A program made the position numbers and the translations under genes. The notes beneath the pieces were generated by a model. The model made no database searches. It saw only the letters and a program-made list of their open reading frames with translations, and had not been told where the DNA came from. From the NCBI RefSeq assembly GCF_003347495.1, contig NZ_QCXY01000006.1, forward strand, positions 186,001 through 250,000: 64,000 bases of DNA, read 5' to 3'. Origin of the DNA: Pleomorphovibrio marinus. Its GTDB lineage: Bacteria > Bacteroidota > Bacteroidia > Cytophagales > Cyclobacteriaceae. Of this stretch, positions 1-8,651 are shown piece after piece. Numbering within the stretch: the stretch's first letter is position 1; each line of letters opens with the position of its first letter.

Positions 1-2171
1 GGGAACCACTGTTGCCTCAACCAAATAACTGGGAAGATTTCTGGGAAACTGGTCGGGCAATGACCAACAACGTCGCTGTTTCCGGAAGTAACGAATCAGG
101 AAATTTCAGGTTATCCATGGGAAGGCTGGACCAAACCAGTATCATGTACAACAATGATTTTTACAGAAATAACTTCAAACTAAATGCTGGGTATAATTTC
201 ACAGACAAGCTTAACGTAACTGTAAGTGCTGAATACGTGAAATCCGGTTCCGAAAACAGAAGGTATACCGGAAGTTCCGACTTTATATGGGCGCATCGGC
301 ATACCGATTACGAAAAGCTCAGAAACTGGGAGGACTATTACGAAACACATAGACAGACTTTCCGCCCCGGTGATGATTATCCCTATGCCAACTGGCAGCA
401 CGAATACTTCACCAACCCCTACTTTCTTCAGGACAGGTACCCTAATTCAAATGAGAAGAACAGGTTAGTGGGTAACATTGCAGCTACGTATCAGTTTACC
501 GACGATTTTAGTCTAATGGTGCGGTCCGGTACGGATTTTTGGTCGGATATGAGGACAGATGTCACTTCAGTGGAAAGGACTAAAAACTTTGTGAGGATTT
601 TAGGTGCTTTTACGGAGAATTCCATGACCAGCCAGGAGACCAATAGTGATTTTATACTTTCTTACAATAAAACACTGGACAATGGATGGTCTTTTAATGT
701 ACAGGGTGGAGGAATCAATAGGACCAATAACTTTAAGCAAAACGTTGTTAATGTCAGGGAATTGACTGTAGATGGTTTGTATAACCTAGGCAACTACGCT
801 AGTCCAGTTGACCCTTCCAGTGAGATTAGACGCCAAGTGGTAAACAGTGTCTTTGGAGCTGCCACAATAGGGTATAACAATTCCATTTTCTTGGACATTA
901 CCGGTAGAAATGACTGGTCCAGTACCTTGCCTATCACAGCAAATTCCTTCTTTTACCCCTCCGCAGCCCTGAGCGCAGTGGTGACGGATCTCTTTAATAT
1001 CCAGAGCAATGTGCTTTCCTTTGCTAAAGTGAGAGCCAGTTTAGCTCAGGTGGGTAACGATGCTGATCCTTACATGCTCAATCAGGTATTTATATCCCAG
1101 GGCCTTTGGGCAGGTACCGTACCTACTTATGCCGAATCCAACGAACTGGCCAATATGGATTTGAAACCGGAAATTACCACCGGGCAGGAGTTAGGTTTGG
1201 ATTTACGGTTCCTAAACGGAAGAATTGGAATGGACTTCACCTACTACCACCAGTCCACCACCAATCAGATTTTGGCAGTTGCAATTTCCAGGGCCTCAGG
1301 TTATGATTCTCAGATTCTGAATGCAGGAGAAATCACCAACCAGGGGGTGGAAGCGATGATTACAGGTACCATTCTGCCTAGTGGACCAGGTTTGGGCTGG
1401 GATGTATCTTTTAATTTTGCCCGAAACAGAAACATGGTAGTTGAGCTTGCCGAAGGATTAGAAAACTACCAGCTTGGTTCCCAAAACAGTTTGACCTCCG
1501 AAGCCAGAGTAGGACAACCCTATGGAACCCTATATGGAAGAAGATACCAAAGATCCCCTGAAGGAGATATTATTTACAGCAATGGGTTACCTCAATTAGA
1601 ACCAGGAACCTTTGCTTTGGGCAACATCCAACCAGATTGGATTGGTGGATTTTCCAATACCTTCACATTCAAAGGTCTTACTTTGAGTTCATTGATTGAT
1701 ATAAGAATGGGTGGTGACCTATTTGATGTAGGTACAGGATTGGCCAGGAAAACAGGCATGTACGAAGAGACTGCCATTGGTAGAGAAGAGGGAGTAATTG
1801 GGGAAGGAGTTATGAATGTGGGTACTGCTGAAAGTCCGGTATATGCACCTAACGATGTGATCATTCCTGCTGCTACTTTCTGGAACGCCCAAAACCCAAG
1901 GACTTACCACGAGGCCGGAATTTTCGACGGCTCTTTTGTAAGGCTTCGGGAACTTACCCTAGGGTATTCCATACCACCTGCCCTATTATCTAATATTTTT
2001 GTTCAGGGAGCCAGAGTGTCATTAGTAGGAAGAAACTTGCTTATTTTCCACAGGAACCACCCTCATATGGACCCAGAGGCTGATATGAAAGGCGGCAATG
2101 CCCAGGGCTTTGCTTATGGTCAACAGCCAACCCTCAGAAGCATAGGCTTCAACGTGAATGTAACCTTCTAA
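1..2171 (+). CDS. SusC/RagA-type TonB-dependent outer membrane receptor, 5' end outside window
   Basis: This is the C-terminal part (about 720 residues) of a SusC-like receptor that imports oligomeric substrates across the outer membrane using TonB energy. The frame is open to the left edge; the first possible start (TTG at 12) is only an internal codon, so the signal peptide, carboxypeptidase-like domain and plug lie outside the window. What remains is beta-barrel: alternating aromatic/polar strands, SusC-typical phrases such as DITGRNDWSSTLP and LVGRNLLIF, and a C-terminus ending in phenylalanine (NVNVTF), as expected of an outer-membrane barrel. A SusD-like lipoprotein follows after 22 nt, which fixes the SusCD assignment. 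The substrate cannot be read from this part. Confidence 0.95.
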   Translation, partial: EPLLPQPNNWEDFWETGRAMTNNVAVSGSNESGNFRLSMGRLDQTSIMYNNDFYRNNFKLNAGYNFTDKLNVTVSAEYVKSGSENRRYTGSSDFIWAHRHTDYEKLRNWEDYYETHRQTFRPGDDYPYANWQHEYFTNPYFLQDRYPNSNEKNRLVGNIAATYQFTDDFSLMVRSGTDFWSDMRTDVTSVERTKNFVRILGAFTENSMTSQETNSDFILSYNKTLDNGWSFNVQGGGINRTNNFKQNVVNVRELTVDGLYNLGNYASPVDPSSEIRRQVVNSVFGAATIGYNNSIFLDITGRNDWSSTLPITANSFFYPSAALSAVVTDLFNIQSNVLSFAKVRASLAQVGNDADPYMLNQVFISQGLWAGTVPTYAESNELANMDLKPEITTGQELGLDLRFLNGRIGMDFTYYHQSTTNQILAVAISRASGYDSQILNAGEITNQGVEAMITGTILPSGPGLGWDVSFNFARNRNMVVELAEGLENYQLGSQNSLTSEARVGQPYGTLYGRRYQRSPEGDIIYSNGLPQLEPGTFALGNIQPDWIGGFSNTFTFKGLTLSSLIDIRMGGDLFDVGTGLARKTGMYEETAIGREEGVIGEGVMNVGTAESPVYAPNDVIIPAATFWNAQNPRTYHEAGIFDGSFVRLRELTLGYSIPPALLSNIFVQGARVSLVGRNLLIFHRNHPHMDPEADMKGGNAQGFAYGQQPTLRSIGFNVNVTF

Positions 2172-2193
2172 CTTATTACCAAATCAGAGTCTA

Positions 2194-3654
2194 ATGAAAA
2201 AGATAAGTATATACGCCTGTTTCCTCTTAATGATATGGACGGTATTTGCCAGTTCATGTACAGAGGAGTTTGAAGAGATCAACACAGATCCCAACAATCC
2301 CACCACGATTTCCCCTGCCTTGTTGCTACCTAATGCTATTCAGGTTTCGGTAGACAGGTACTGGGGGCACAGTACCAGGTTTCAACGATTGAATATAGAT
2401 GCTGCCATGTGTTGGATTCAGCATTTGGCCAGAAACATCTATATCAATGCTGAAGGAGATACCTACGAAGTTCCGCTTACAATTTCCTCAGGGACTTGGG
2501 ACAATGTTTATAATGGGTCCTTGATAAATTTGGAGAGGATGATTGAATTGTCAAGTCCGGATGGAGAATTTCCCAACAGGAATTATGAAGGTATTGCTAT
2601 GACGATGAAGTCCTTCACATTTTCTTATTTGACGGATGTATTTGGACCCATTCCCTACACTGAAGCATTGAAAGGAGCCGCTGAAGATAGGATAAACTCT
2701 CCAAAATATGATGAGATGGAAGTAATCTATGCAGGGGTTCTTGAGGAGCTAAAAATTGCTAATGAGCGGCTTTCTGTTTCAGGTCCTGTAGTAAACGGGG
2801 ATATTATGTTTGAAGGGGACATATTAAGATGGAAAAAGTTTGCCAATTCCCTTCGCCTAAAGCTTGCGAATCGGCAGGCTGCAAAAAAGCCGGCAGAAAG
2901 CAGGGCAATCATGCAGGAAATCCTGAGTGACCCCGCCACTTATCCCATATTTACCAGCAACGAGGATTTTGCCCAGTTGTTCCATTCGAACCTAATAGGA
3001 AGCAGGAACAAGATGTTTGATGTGTTTTCTACCCGTTCTGATTGGAATATCAGCAGCACCTTGATAGATAAGTTGCTTGAGCTGGATGACGACAGGATCT
3101 CAGCATATGCACTTCCCTTATCCGATGGTTCCTTCGCCGGGCTTCCCAACGGGTTGACCGACGAGGCAGCGGCTACCTTCGTGGCATCCACCATAGGTCC
3201 GAGGTTTTTGGATGCTGAGGCTCCCAGTATTTTGATGACCTATTCGGAGCTGCTCTTTGTGCTTGCTGAGGCTGCTTTTGATGGAGATATTCAAGGAGAT
3301 GCCACTGCCTATTTAGAGCAAGCCATTGCGGCTTCCTTTGATCAAAATGGGGTAAGCATGCCTTCCGACTACATGAGCAGATTGGGAACAATTGACAAGG
3401 AGACAATAATGACTCAAAAATGGATTGCACTTTTTGGACAGGGCGTAGAAGCCTGGACCGAATATAGGAGGACTGGGTTTCCTGTGATGCCTTCTCCCCA
3501 TCCCAGTGCAATTTTCGTCAATGAAGGAGTCCTTCCCACTCGTATCGAATATCCACCTACAGAGTATTCTCTTAATATGAGCAACTTGGAGTCAGGGATT
3601 CAAATGCTCGGTGGTCAGGATAATATGAGGTCAAAACTATGGTGGGCTGAGTAG
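2194..3654 (+). CDS. SusD/RagB-like nutrient-binding outer membrane lipoprotein
   Basis: This 486-residue protein is the surface lipoprotein partner that lids the upstream SusC channel and binds its ligand. It has a short basic N-terminus, a hydrophobic stretch and a lipobox ending at Cys22 (FASSC), followed by EEFEEINTDPNNPT, a phrase typical of the SusD-like_2 branch. The middle is helical and TPR-like, as in SusD proteins, and the C-terminal part has the usual FGQGVEAWTEYRRTG segment. It is only 22 nt from the SusC stop codon, so the two are presumably co-transcribed. The subfamily often serves peptide or non-starch glycan systems, but no substrate can be assigned here. Confidence 0.93.
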   Translation: MKKISIYACFLLMIWTVFASSCTEEFEEINTDPNNPTTISPALLLPNAIQVSVDRYWGHSTRFQRLNIDAAMCWIQHLARNIYINAEGDTYEVPLTISSGTWDNVYNGSLINLERMIELSSPDGEFPNRNYEGIAMTMKSFTFSYLTDVFGPIPYTEALKGAAEDRINSPKYDEMEVIYAGVLEELKIANERLSVSGPVVNGDIMFEGDILRWKKFANSLRLKLANRQAAKKPAESRAIMQEILSDPATYPIFTSNEDFAQLFHSNLIGSRNKMFDVFSTRSDWNISSTLIDKLLELDDDRISAYALPLSDGSFAGLPNGLTDEAAATFVASTIGPRFLDAEAPSILMTYSELLFVLAEAAFDGDIQGDATAYLEQAIAASFDQNGVSMPSDYMSRLGTIDKETIMTQKWIALFGQGVEAWTEYRRTGFPVMPSPHPSAIFVNEGVLPTRIEYPPTEYSLNMSNLESGIQMLGGQDNMRSKLWWAE

Positions 3655-3722
3655 TCCTTGGCAAATCTAACGCAGATTAAAACGGATCGAATATCAAATT
3701 TCTCGACTTAAAAATAATTGAA

Positions 3723-4166
3723 ATGAAAAATATATGCATAAAATTTGAACACCTGGTTCTTAGCCTTTTGGTTCTGGTTTCTACGGCATGCGTAGTTACA
3801 GATGATCTGGCAACGCCAAATGTGGCTTCCCCCGTTTTGGTATTGCTACAAGGCACCGAGTTTGAGGCCAGCTCAGATGTTTCCGTTGTAGGAAGATTTT
3901 ACGAACTGGACAAATCAGGTATTTTGGACCAGAATGTAGGTATTGACTCCATTCCTGTATCCGGTCTAAATGTAAGGGTGTTTATTAATAGCACTCAAGA
4001 GGTGGGAAGTCTCACTACTGATGGATCAGGTAGTGTGCTTTTCCAACAGACCTGGAATGGGCTGGGTGTAGAGGCACCATCATCCGGCAGCCAGATTAGA
4101 CTCGAGTTTGCCGGGGTACACAACAACACTGCCTTTAGGATGTATCATAATGTAAGGGTGAGATAA
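3723..4166 (+). CDS. Small lipoprotein of the SusCD operon, function unknown
   Basis: A 147-residue protein with a signal sequence and lipobox ending in STAC (Cys about residue 23), so it is predicted to be a lipoprotein exported to the outer membrane. The mature part is about 125 residues, predicted beta-rich (alternating hydrophobic residues, many Gly/Ser/Val), and may form a single Ig-like or carbohydrate-binding-like sandwich. It lies 68 nt after the SusD-like gene on the same strand and before a strong hairpin, so it is probably the last gene of that operon. I do not recognise a named family. An accessory surface binding role is inferred only from position. Confidence 0.75.
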   Translation: MKNICIKFEHLVLSLLVLVSTACVVTDDLATPNVASPVLVLLQGTEFEASSDVSVVGRFYELDKSGILDQNVGIDSIPVSGLNVRVFINSTQEVGSLTTDGSGSVLFQQTWNGLGVEAPSSGSQIRLEFAGVHNNTAFRMYHNVRVR

Positions 4167-4185
4167 GTTTTCCTCATTTCTTCAC

Positions 4186-4270
4186 AAAATGCCTTTGGGT
4201 GAGTGGAAAAGGGTTTGATGAGCTATAAGGTGCAATAGATCAAATCTTTACCAGTACCTGAAGGCATTTT
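4186..4270 (+). terminator. Long structured hairpin after the SusCD operon
   Basis: Bases 4186-4200 pair with 4256-4270 (15 bp including two G-U pairs; outer arms AAAATGCCTT and AAGGCATTTT). Inside, TGG 4204-4206 pairs with CCA 4251-4253, and GGTTTGAT 4212-4219 pairs with ATCAAATC 4239-4246. The 3' arm ends in TTTTATTTAT. Position and U-rich tail suggest the terminator of the SusCD operon. It is much longer than an ordinary terminator, so another structured RNA is possible. Confidence 0.55.
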
Positions 4271-4273
4271 ATT

Positions 4274-4281
4274 TATATTGC
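4274..4281 (+). promoter_or_regulatory. Possible -7 box for the first aminotransferase
   Basis: TATATTGC lies 40 nt before the ATG at 4322, directly after the hairpin. It matches TAnnTT of the Bacteroidota -7 element but ends GC rather than TG. The same octamer occurs before the gene at 8381. No clear -33 TTTG is present at the right distance. Confidence 0.3.
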
Positions 4282-4321
4282 TTATTCAATTGAATCTTTA
4301 ACCACTACTAACCAAAAAAAC

Positions 4322-5470
4322 ATGAAGAATTTTAGTAGAAGAAACTGGCTGAAGGCCAGTATGACAGCCTCTGCTGGCCTTTTCACGCTAGGCTATGCAA
4401 ATGGAATGGAAACCGGCCATGGTTCCAATTCCTTATTGAAGAACAGAAAGGAAGATTACTATGCCAGGTTGTCCTCAAATGAGAACCCCTTTGGACCTGC
4501 GGGGTCGGCAAAAAAGGCCATTAAGGCGGCCATTGATGATGGGTATTTGTATCCCAGACATCACCGACAAAAATTGATGGAGGCCATTGCAGAAAAAGAA
4601 GGTGTGAGCACCGACCACATCCTCTTGGGAGCAGGAAGCACAGAATTACTACAGGCAGGAGCCAGGGTATATGGCGGAGAAAAGGCCAAGATACTTTCGG
4701 CCGACCCCACCTATACCTCGCTGGTTCGAATGGCCCAAACTGGAGGGGCAGATTGGGTACGGGTTCCTCTTACCAAGGATATGGATCATCAGTTGGACGC
4801 TATGGAAGCCAAGGTAAGTAAAGACCTTTCGCTACTCTACATGGTAAACCCCAACAACCCAACCGGCAAGATATTGACTGGAGATGAGATTAAATCATTT
4901 TGTGACCTTGTGTCCGATAAGGTTCCGGTATTCGTGGATGAGGCATATCTGGATTATATGGAGGATCCTGCAAACTCCACCGTTACGGAATGTATCAAAA
5001 ATGGAAAGAATGTTATTGTCGCAAGGACCTTTTCTAAGGTTCACGCTTTTGCGGGCCTAAGGGTAGGTTATTGTGTGGCACAACCGGAGGTGATTGAAAA
5101 AATGGCGAAAGAGGGACCTAGAAATACACTGTCAGGACCTTCCATGGCAGGAGCAGCTGCCAGCCTTATGGACGAATCCTTTATCCAATATTCCGTTAAG
5201 AAAAACAATGAGGGCAAAAAGTATGTCTATGACCTTCTGAATAAACTTGGATACGATTATTTTCCTTCCCACACCAACTTTATTCTCTTTCCCATTCAAA
5301 TGGACGGGGATATTTTCCGCAAAAAAATGATGGAAAAGCAGGTTGCTATAAAAACCTGGAATATTGAAGGACAAAACTACTGTAGGGTTTCCATGGGAAA
5401 ATCTGACGACTTAGAAATGTTTGCTGATGCCTTCAAGTCGGTGGCAGGAAGTTCTCTTAATAAGGGTTGA
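4322..5470 (+). CDS. Tat-signal HisC-like PLP-dependent aminotransferase
   Basis: A 382-residue fold-type I aminotransferase related to histidinol-phosphate aminotransferase. Visible cofactor residues are the NPNNPTG loop (Asn about 178), Asp206 in VDEAYLDY, the Schiff-base Lys239 in TFSKVHAFAGLRVGY, and Arg247. The N-terminus SRRNWLKASMTAS followed by a hydrophobic stretch is a twin-arginine motif, so the enzyme is predicted to be exported folded with its cofactor. It starts after a hairpin and probably has its own promoter. A paralogue with the same architecture lies at 6919-8091 on the other strand. True HisC is cytoplasmic and lies among his genes, so the substrate here is probably different; it is unknown. 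Confidence 0.85.
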   Translation: MKNFSRRNWLKASMTASAGLFTLGYANGMETGHGSNSLLKNRKEDYYARLSSNENPFGPAGSAKKAIKAAIDDGYLYPRHHRQKLMEAIAEKEGVSTDHILLGAGSTELLQAGARVYGGEKAKILSADPTYTSLVRMAQTGGADWVRVPLTKDMDHQLDAMEAKVSKDLSLLYMVNPNNPTGKILTGDEIKSFCDLVSDKVPVFVDEAYLDYMEDPANSTVTECIKNGKNVIVARTFSKVHAFAGLRVGYCVAQPEVIEKMAKEGPRNTLSGPSMAGAAASLMDESFIQYSVKKNNEGKKYVYDLLNKLGYDYFPSHTNFILFPIQMDGDIFRKKMMEKQVAIKTWNIEGQNYCRVSMGKSDDLEMFADAFKSVAGSSLNKG

Positions 5471-5537
5471 TTTAGTATGTTTAAAATAGTCTTTTAATGG
5501 TCATCATAACCTTCCCCGCACCGCAGGCCTGTTAGCT

Positions 5538-5583
5538 TAGCCTGCCCCTAACTTGTTTCGGGAGAATCTCGCAGCAATAATCC
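5538..5583. repeat. Dispersed hairpin repeat, copy 1 (degenerate)
   Basis: The stretch contains AGCCTGCCCCTAACTTG, TTTCGGG, GAATCTCGCA and ATAATC in the same order as the copy at 34988-35044. The hairpin arms are partly degenerate here. It lies between two convergent genes, before the terminator at 5639. Confidence 0.6.
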
Positions 5584-5638
5584 TACTCTGGGAAGATTCC
5601 GTTATTATTGACTTCTATTTATTAATCTATCCAAAAAA

Positions 5639-5663
5639 AGCAGCATTGAATTTCAATGCTGCT
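5639..5663. terminator. Bidirectional intrinsic terminator
   Basis: A 12-bp perfect inverted repeat (AGCAGCATTGAA / TTCAATGCTGCT) is flanked by an A-run on the left and a T-run on the right. It therefore works on both strands and serves the convergent aminotransferase (ends 5470) and AEC permease (ends 5737). Confidence 0.88.
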
Positions 5664-5736
5664 TTTTTACATCCTTAATAATCAGAATGCATTGGTTAGT
5701 GGTTAATTAAGTGAGCAATTTATATGTATTGTGGTT

Positions 5737-6849
5737 TTAATTTTCTTCTTTATAAACTGGTTCATAGGATGATTTCTCATTTATCCAGTTAAGTAAAGGT
5801 TTTATGACCCCTAACCCAATTAATCCAAATCCTACTATGAAAAGCGTGCTAGATTGGGCAAAAAGCTCCCCAAAGGAAAACACAGTAAGCATGATAAGAG
5901 TAGCGAAGGGTAAGGAAACGGCAAGAATGTTTACAGCCAATTCCATGTCAAAGGTTTTTTGCTTTACTTTTTCCTGCTTCTGCTCGAGGCCAGTGATAGA
6001 GGCCATGTGAGCGAAGGGCCAAAAGCTTATGGCACTTTGGGGAAAAACCACCAACACCATTATGGCTGTATAGGAAAGCTGTGGCGCAAACACTAAAATC
6101 AAACCACTTAACAAGAAGGTTAAACCGGACCGGATTACGAGTAACCCAGTGATTTTTCGAATTTGCTTCCAATTGAAAACTACTGCTATACCGATAAAGA
6201 TTAATACCAATGGGGTCATTAAGTTACTCAGCGTAGAAATAGCCGAGGACATAAACCCTGGCAAACTATCCAAGTGAAGATCAAAACTTATCAGGGCCAA
6301 TGCAATTAAGATTACAATATTGATTGGCTCATTGATAAGACTAAGCAACAAAGACTTAATTTTTTCTCCATTTCCTGTTTTTATTTGGGTGTTGATCTTG
6401 AAATACCAGCGCATTGCAATCAGATAGGCTATAACAAGCACAAATATCTTATTCCCTATATCCGCCAAGGCACCCCATGCCAAGGCATCATCCCCTAAAT
6501 ATTCAATGAGAAACGGAAAACAAGAAAGCCCAGGTGCCAAGGAAGGAAACAGCAACAAGTAGGTTCTGTAACTAGGGGTGTCCTTTTCTACCCCGAATAC
6601 TGGCAAGGTGAATTTCAAGATGAAATAAAGGATGACATTAAAGGCAATAGCCAAAATTGGAAGTGCCAACAAGTCAAATTGGATCTCTGCTTTTAGTAAT
6701 GCCACAAATATAATCGCGGGCAGTGCCACAGTCAGGATAAGCGTTTTAAGGCCTTTTTGCTGTGCAGGATCCTTAAGCTTTCCCCTCAGTAAAAACCCAA
6801 TTACCAATAGCAATAGCAATGAAAGCGTCTTTTGGACAGCTATATTCAT
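5737..6849 (-). CDS. AEC (auxin efflux carrier) family permease
   Basis: A 370-residue integral membrane protein with about ten hydrophobic helices and the paired-half architecture of AEC carriers. It begins MNIAVQKTLSLLLLLVIGF and has the typical early helix region with LILTVALPAIIF. Bacterial AEC members move small organic acids, amino acids or related anions across the inner membrane. Here it lies 69 nt downstream of the second Tat aminotransferase on the same strand, so the two may form one transcript. The substrate is unknown; linkage to the aminotransferases suggests an amino or keto acid, which is inference. Confidence 0.85.
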   Translation of the reverse strand: MNIAVQKTLSLLLLLVIGFLLRGKLKDPAQQKGLKTLILTVALPAIIFVALLKAEIQFDLLALPILAIAFNVILYFILKFTLPVFGVEKDTPSYRTYLLLFPSLAPGLSCFPFLIEYLGDDALAWGALADIGNKIFVLVIAYLIAMRWYFKINTQIKTGNGEKIKSLLLSLINEPINIVILIALALISFDLHLDSLPGFMSSAISTLSNLMTPLVLIFIGIAVVFNWKQIRKITGLLVIRSGLTFLLSGLILVFAPQLSYTAIMVLVVFPQSAISFWPFAHMASITGLEQKQEKVKQKTFDMELAVNILAVSLPFATLIMLTVFSFGELFAQSSTLFIVGFGLIGLGVIKPLLNWINEKSSYEPVYKEEN

Positions 6850-6918
6850 GATGTATAAGAAGTTGTTAGTGGTTAATAAGAAAGAGGTATTTGGGTTTAT
6901 TGCTAATCGGGGTAGTTA

Positions 6919-8091
6919 TTATGCCGTTGCTGTTTTTAGGGCGTCCACAAAAAGCTTCATCTCGTCCATGGTACCCATACTTACTCTACACCATGGGGAA
7001 TCAGCGATAGAATATACCCGGATTCCTACTCCCTGATCCATCATTTTCTTGGCAAAAGCCTTGCCTTCTTGCTCAATGGGAAAGATCATGAAACTGGTAT
7101 AGGAGGGAATTTCCTGAAATCCCATGCTATGTAATTGTTCGCTTGTAAATTCCCTGGATTCCTTGTTCCATTTTCTGCAATCGGTCAAAAATGAAGGGTC
7201 TTGCACACTGGCTATCGCTCCCTTGAGGGAAGTCACGCATAACCCCATTGTCCCCCTTACCATGCTAGTAATGGATTTTATTCGCTCTTCTGTAGCTACC
7301 AGGTATCCTATTCTTAATCCTGCCATCCCATGTATTTTGGAGAAAGTCCTAGCTACCATTACGTCATGACCCTCTTTGATAAGACCTACCATTGAGTTGT
7401 CCTCTGGTTTGTCCATAAATTCCAAGTAGGCTTCATCCACAAATATAGGCACCTTAGTGGCTGCTTTTTTGCAATATTCTTTCAGGCTACTTGCTTCTGT
7501 AATAGAACCCATAGGGTTGTTGGGGTTACAGACGTAAACAAGCTTTGTGTCCCCATCTATGGCAGATTGCATGCCTTCAAGGTCGTGGGAATAGTCTTTT
7601 TTCAAAGGCACTGCCTTCCAATTCCCTCCTATGGCTTGGGCAGTATTCACTAAAGACATGTAGGTGGGGTCTGCTGAAACCACGTTGCCACCGTCTTTGC
7701 ATAATACAATGGCAGTTTTCTCCAACATGTCCGTAGAGCCAGGCCCCAACATGATGTTTTCTGGTTTTACACCTTCTTTTTCTGCCAAGAGGCTGATAAG
7801 ATAGGCAGCATCTCCATGCCCATACCTATTTCCTAAGCTTATGGATTCTGAAATGGCTTTTTGTACCTTAGGGGAAGGGCCAAAAGGGTTTTCATTGGCC
7901 AAAAGCCTGGCTTTCATTTTAATCTCATTGTATAGAGGGTTGATTTCCCAAAGCATGCTTTCTTTACTCCATCCAAGCTGAGAAGCAGCCTTAGCTTCTC
8001 CTTTTCCGAATAGGTTACCAGGCAATAAAGAAATACTCCCTATTCCCAACATGCTGGTTTTGATCCAATCTCTTCTGTTGATGTTTTTCAT
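6919..8091 (-). CDS. Second Tat-signal HisC-like PLP-dependent aminotransferase
   Basis: A 390-residue paralogue of the gene at 4322. It begins MKNINRRDWIKTSMLGIGS, a twin-arginine motif before a hydrophobic stretch, so it is predicted to be exported. The PLP residues are present: the NPNNPMG loop (about 189-195), VDEAY (Asp219) and Lys252 in FSKIHGMAGLRIGY. It has an extra segment of about 20 residues between the signal and the ANENPFGP motif relative to its paralogue. The AEC permease follows it on the same strand. The two aminotransferases have clearly diverged, so the duplication looks old and the substrates may differ. No ordinary his genes are nearby. Confidence 0.85.
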   Translation of the reverse strand: MKNINRRDWIKTSMLGIGSISLLPGNLFGKGEAKAASQLGWSKESMLWEINPLYNEIKMKARLLANENPFGPSPKVQKAISESISLGNRYGHGDAAYLISLLAEKEGVKPENIMLGPGSTDMLEKTAIVLCKDGGNVVSADPTYMSLVNTAQAIGGNWKAVPLKKDYSHDLEGMQSAIDGDTKLVYVCNPNNPMGSITEASSLKEYCKKAATKVPIFVDEAYLEFMDKPEDNSMVGLIKEGHDVMVARTFSKIHGMAGLRIGYLVATEERIKSITSMVRGTMGLCVTSLKGAIASVQDPSFLTDCRKWNKESREFTSEQLHSMGFQEIPSYTSFMIFPIEQEGKAFAKKMMDQGVGIRVYSIADSPWCRVSMGTMDEMKLFVDALKTATA

Positions 8092-8312
8092 GATTTGTTG
8101 TGTCGTAAAGTGGTAATATTTAGAATATAAATTTAGCTCAAATTATGATCAAATAAAATTTATTTCAAAACAATAGATTAAAAATAACCCAATTTTTTTG
8201 ATATATGTGTAAAAATGATTGATATAGGTTTTAAATTCAACTGATAAAATAGGTTTTAGTTAAAAAACTAATAATAAAGGTGTTTTTGGAACACACAAAT
8301 TTAACTTCTTAT

Positions 8313-8343
8313 TTTGTTGTTTTTAATAACATTGCTATATTGC
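8313..8343 (+). promoter_or_regulatory. Predicted promoter for the small ORF/XRE regulator pair
   Basis: TTTG at 8313-8316, a 19-nt spacer, and TATATTGC at 8336-8343. Spacing fits the Bacteroidota sigma factor consensus exactly, with the last two bases of the -7 box off consensus. The ATG of the first gene is at 8381. Confidence 0.5.
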
Positions 8344-8380
8344 ATATGTAAATAAAATTAACAAAATCAATTCTTTATTT

Positions 8381-8638
8381 ATGCAGCCAGTTCAAACCAT
8401 TACTTATGCCAAAAAATTGTTGCCCTCCGGGAATTTGCAAGTCAAGTTTTTTGTGAAGCGGGGGATCAAGGAAAAATATGGATACCTGCTTCTTTGCGAA
8501 AACATGCCCGAGCAGGAAATCCTGATGGAAATCAGACAGCGATTGGAATTTCATGAGTCCACTCGCGCGGATTTTTACCGGTTTAATTTTACCCGAGGGT
8601 TAAAGGACGATCATACCTTCTTTCTGTATTCCGCATAA
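8381..8638 (+). CDS. Small protein of unknown function upstream of the S24-type regulator
   Basis: An 85-residue protein with no signal peptide or membrane segment and a mixed alpha/beta composition rich in charged and aromatic residues (YRFNFTRGLKDDHTFFLYS at the end). I do not recognise a family. It lies 13 nt before the XRE-S24 regulator gene and shares its predicted promoter, so it is probably co-transcribed and may modulate or be controlled by that regulator; this is inference. Length and clean spacing support a real gene. Confidence 0.65.
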   Translation: MQPVQTITYAKKLLPSGNLQVKFFVKRGIKEKYGYLLLCENMPEQEILMEIRQRLEFHESTRADFYRFNFTRGLKDDHTFFLYSA

Positions 8639-8651
8639 AAACCAATTGGAT

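Noticed and set aside
4322-5470. Gene 4322-5470 as true histidinol-phosphate aminotransferase (hisC)
   Set aside because: The Tat signal, a paralogue close by and the absence of his genes argue against the biosynthetic role; only the fold and cofactor residues are shared.
6632-7036. 134-codon plus-strand ORF over the AEC gene end and aminotransferase start
   Set aside because: Antisense shadow of two well-supported genes; no domain or start support.
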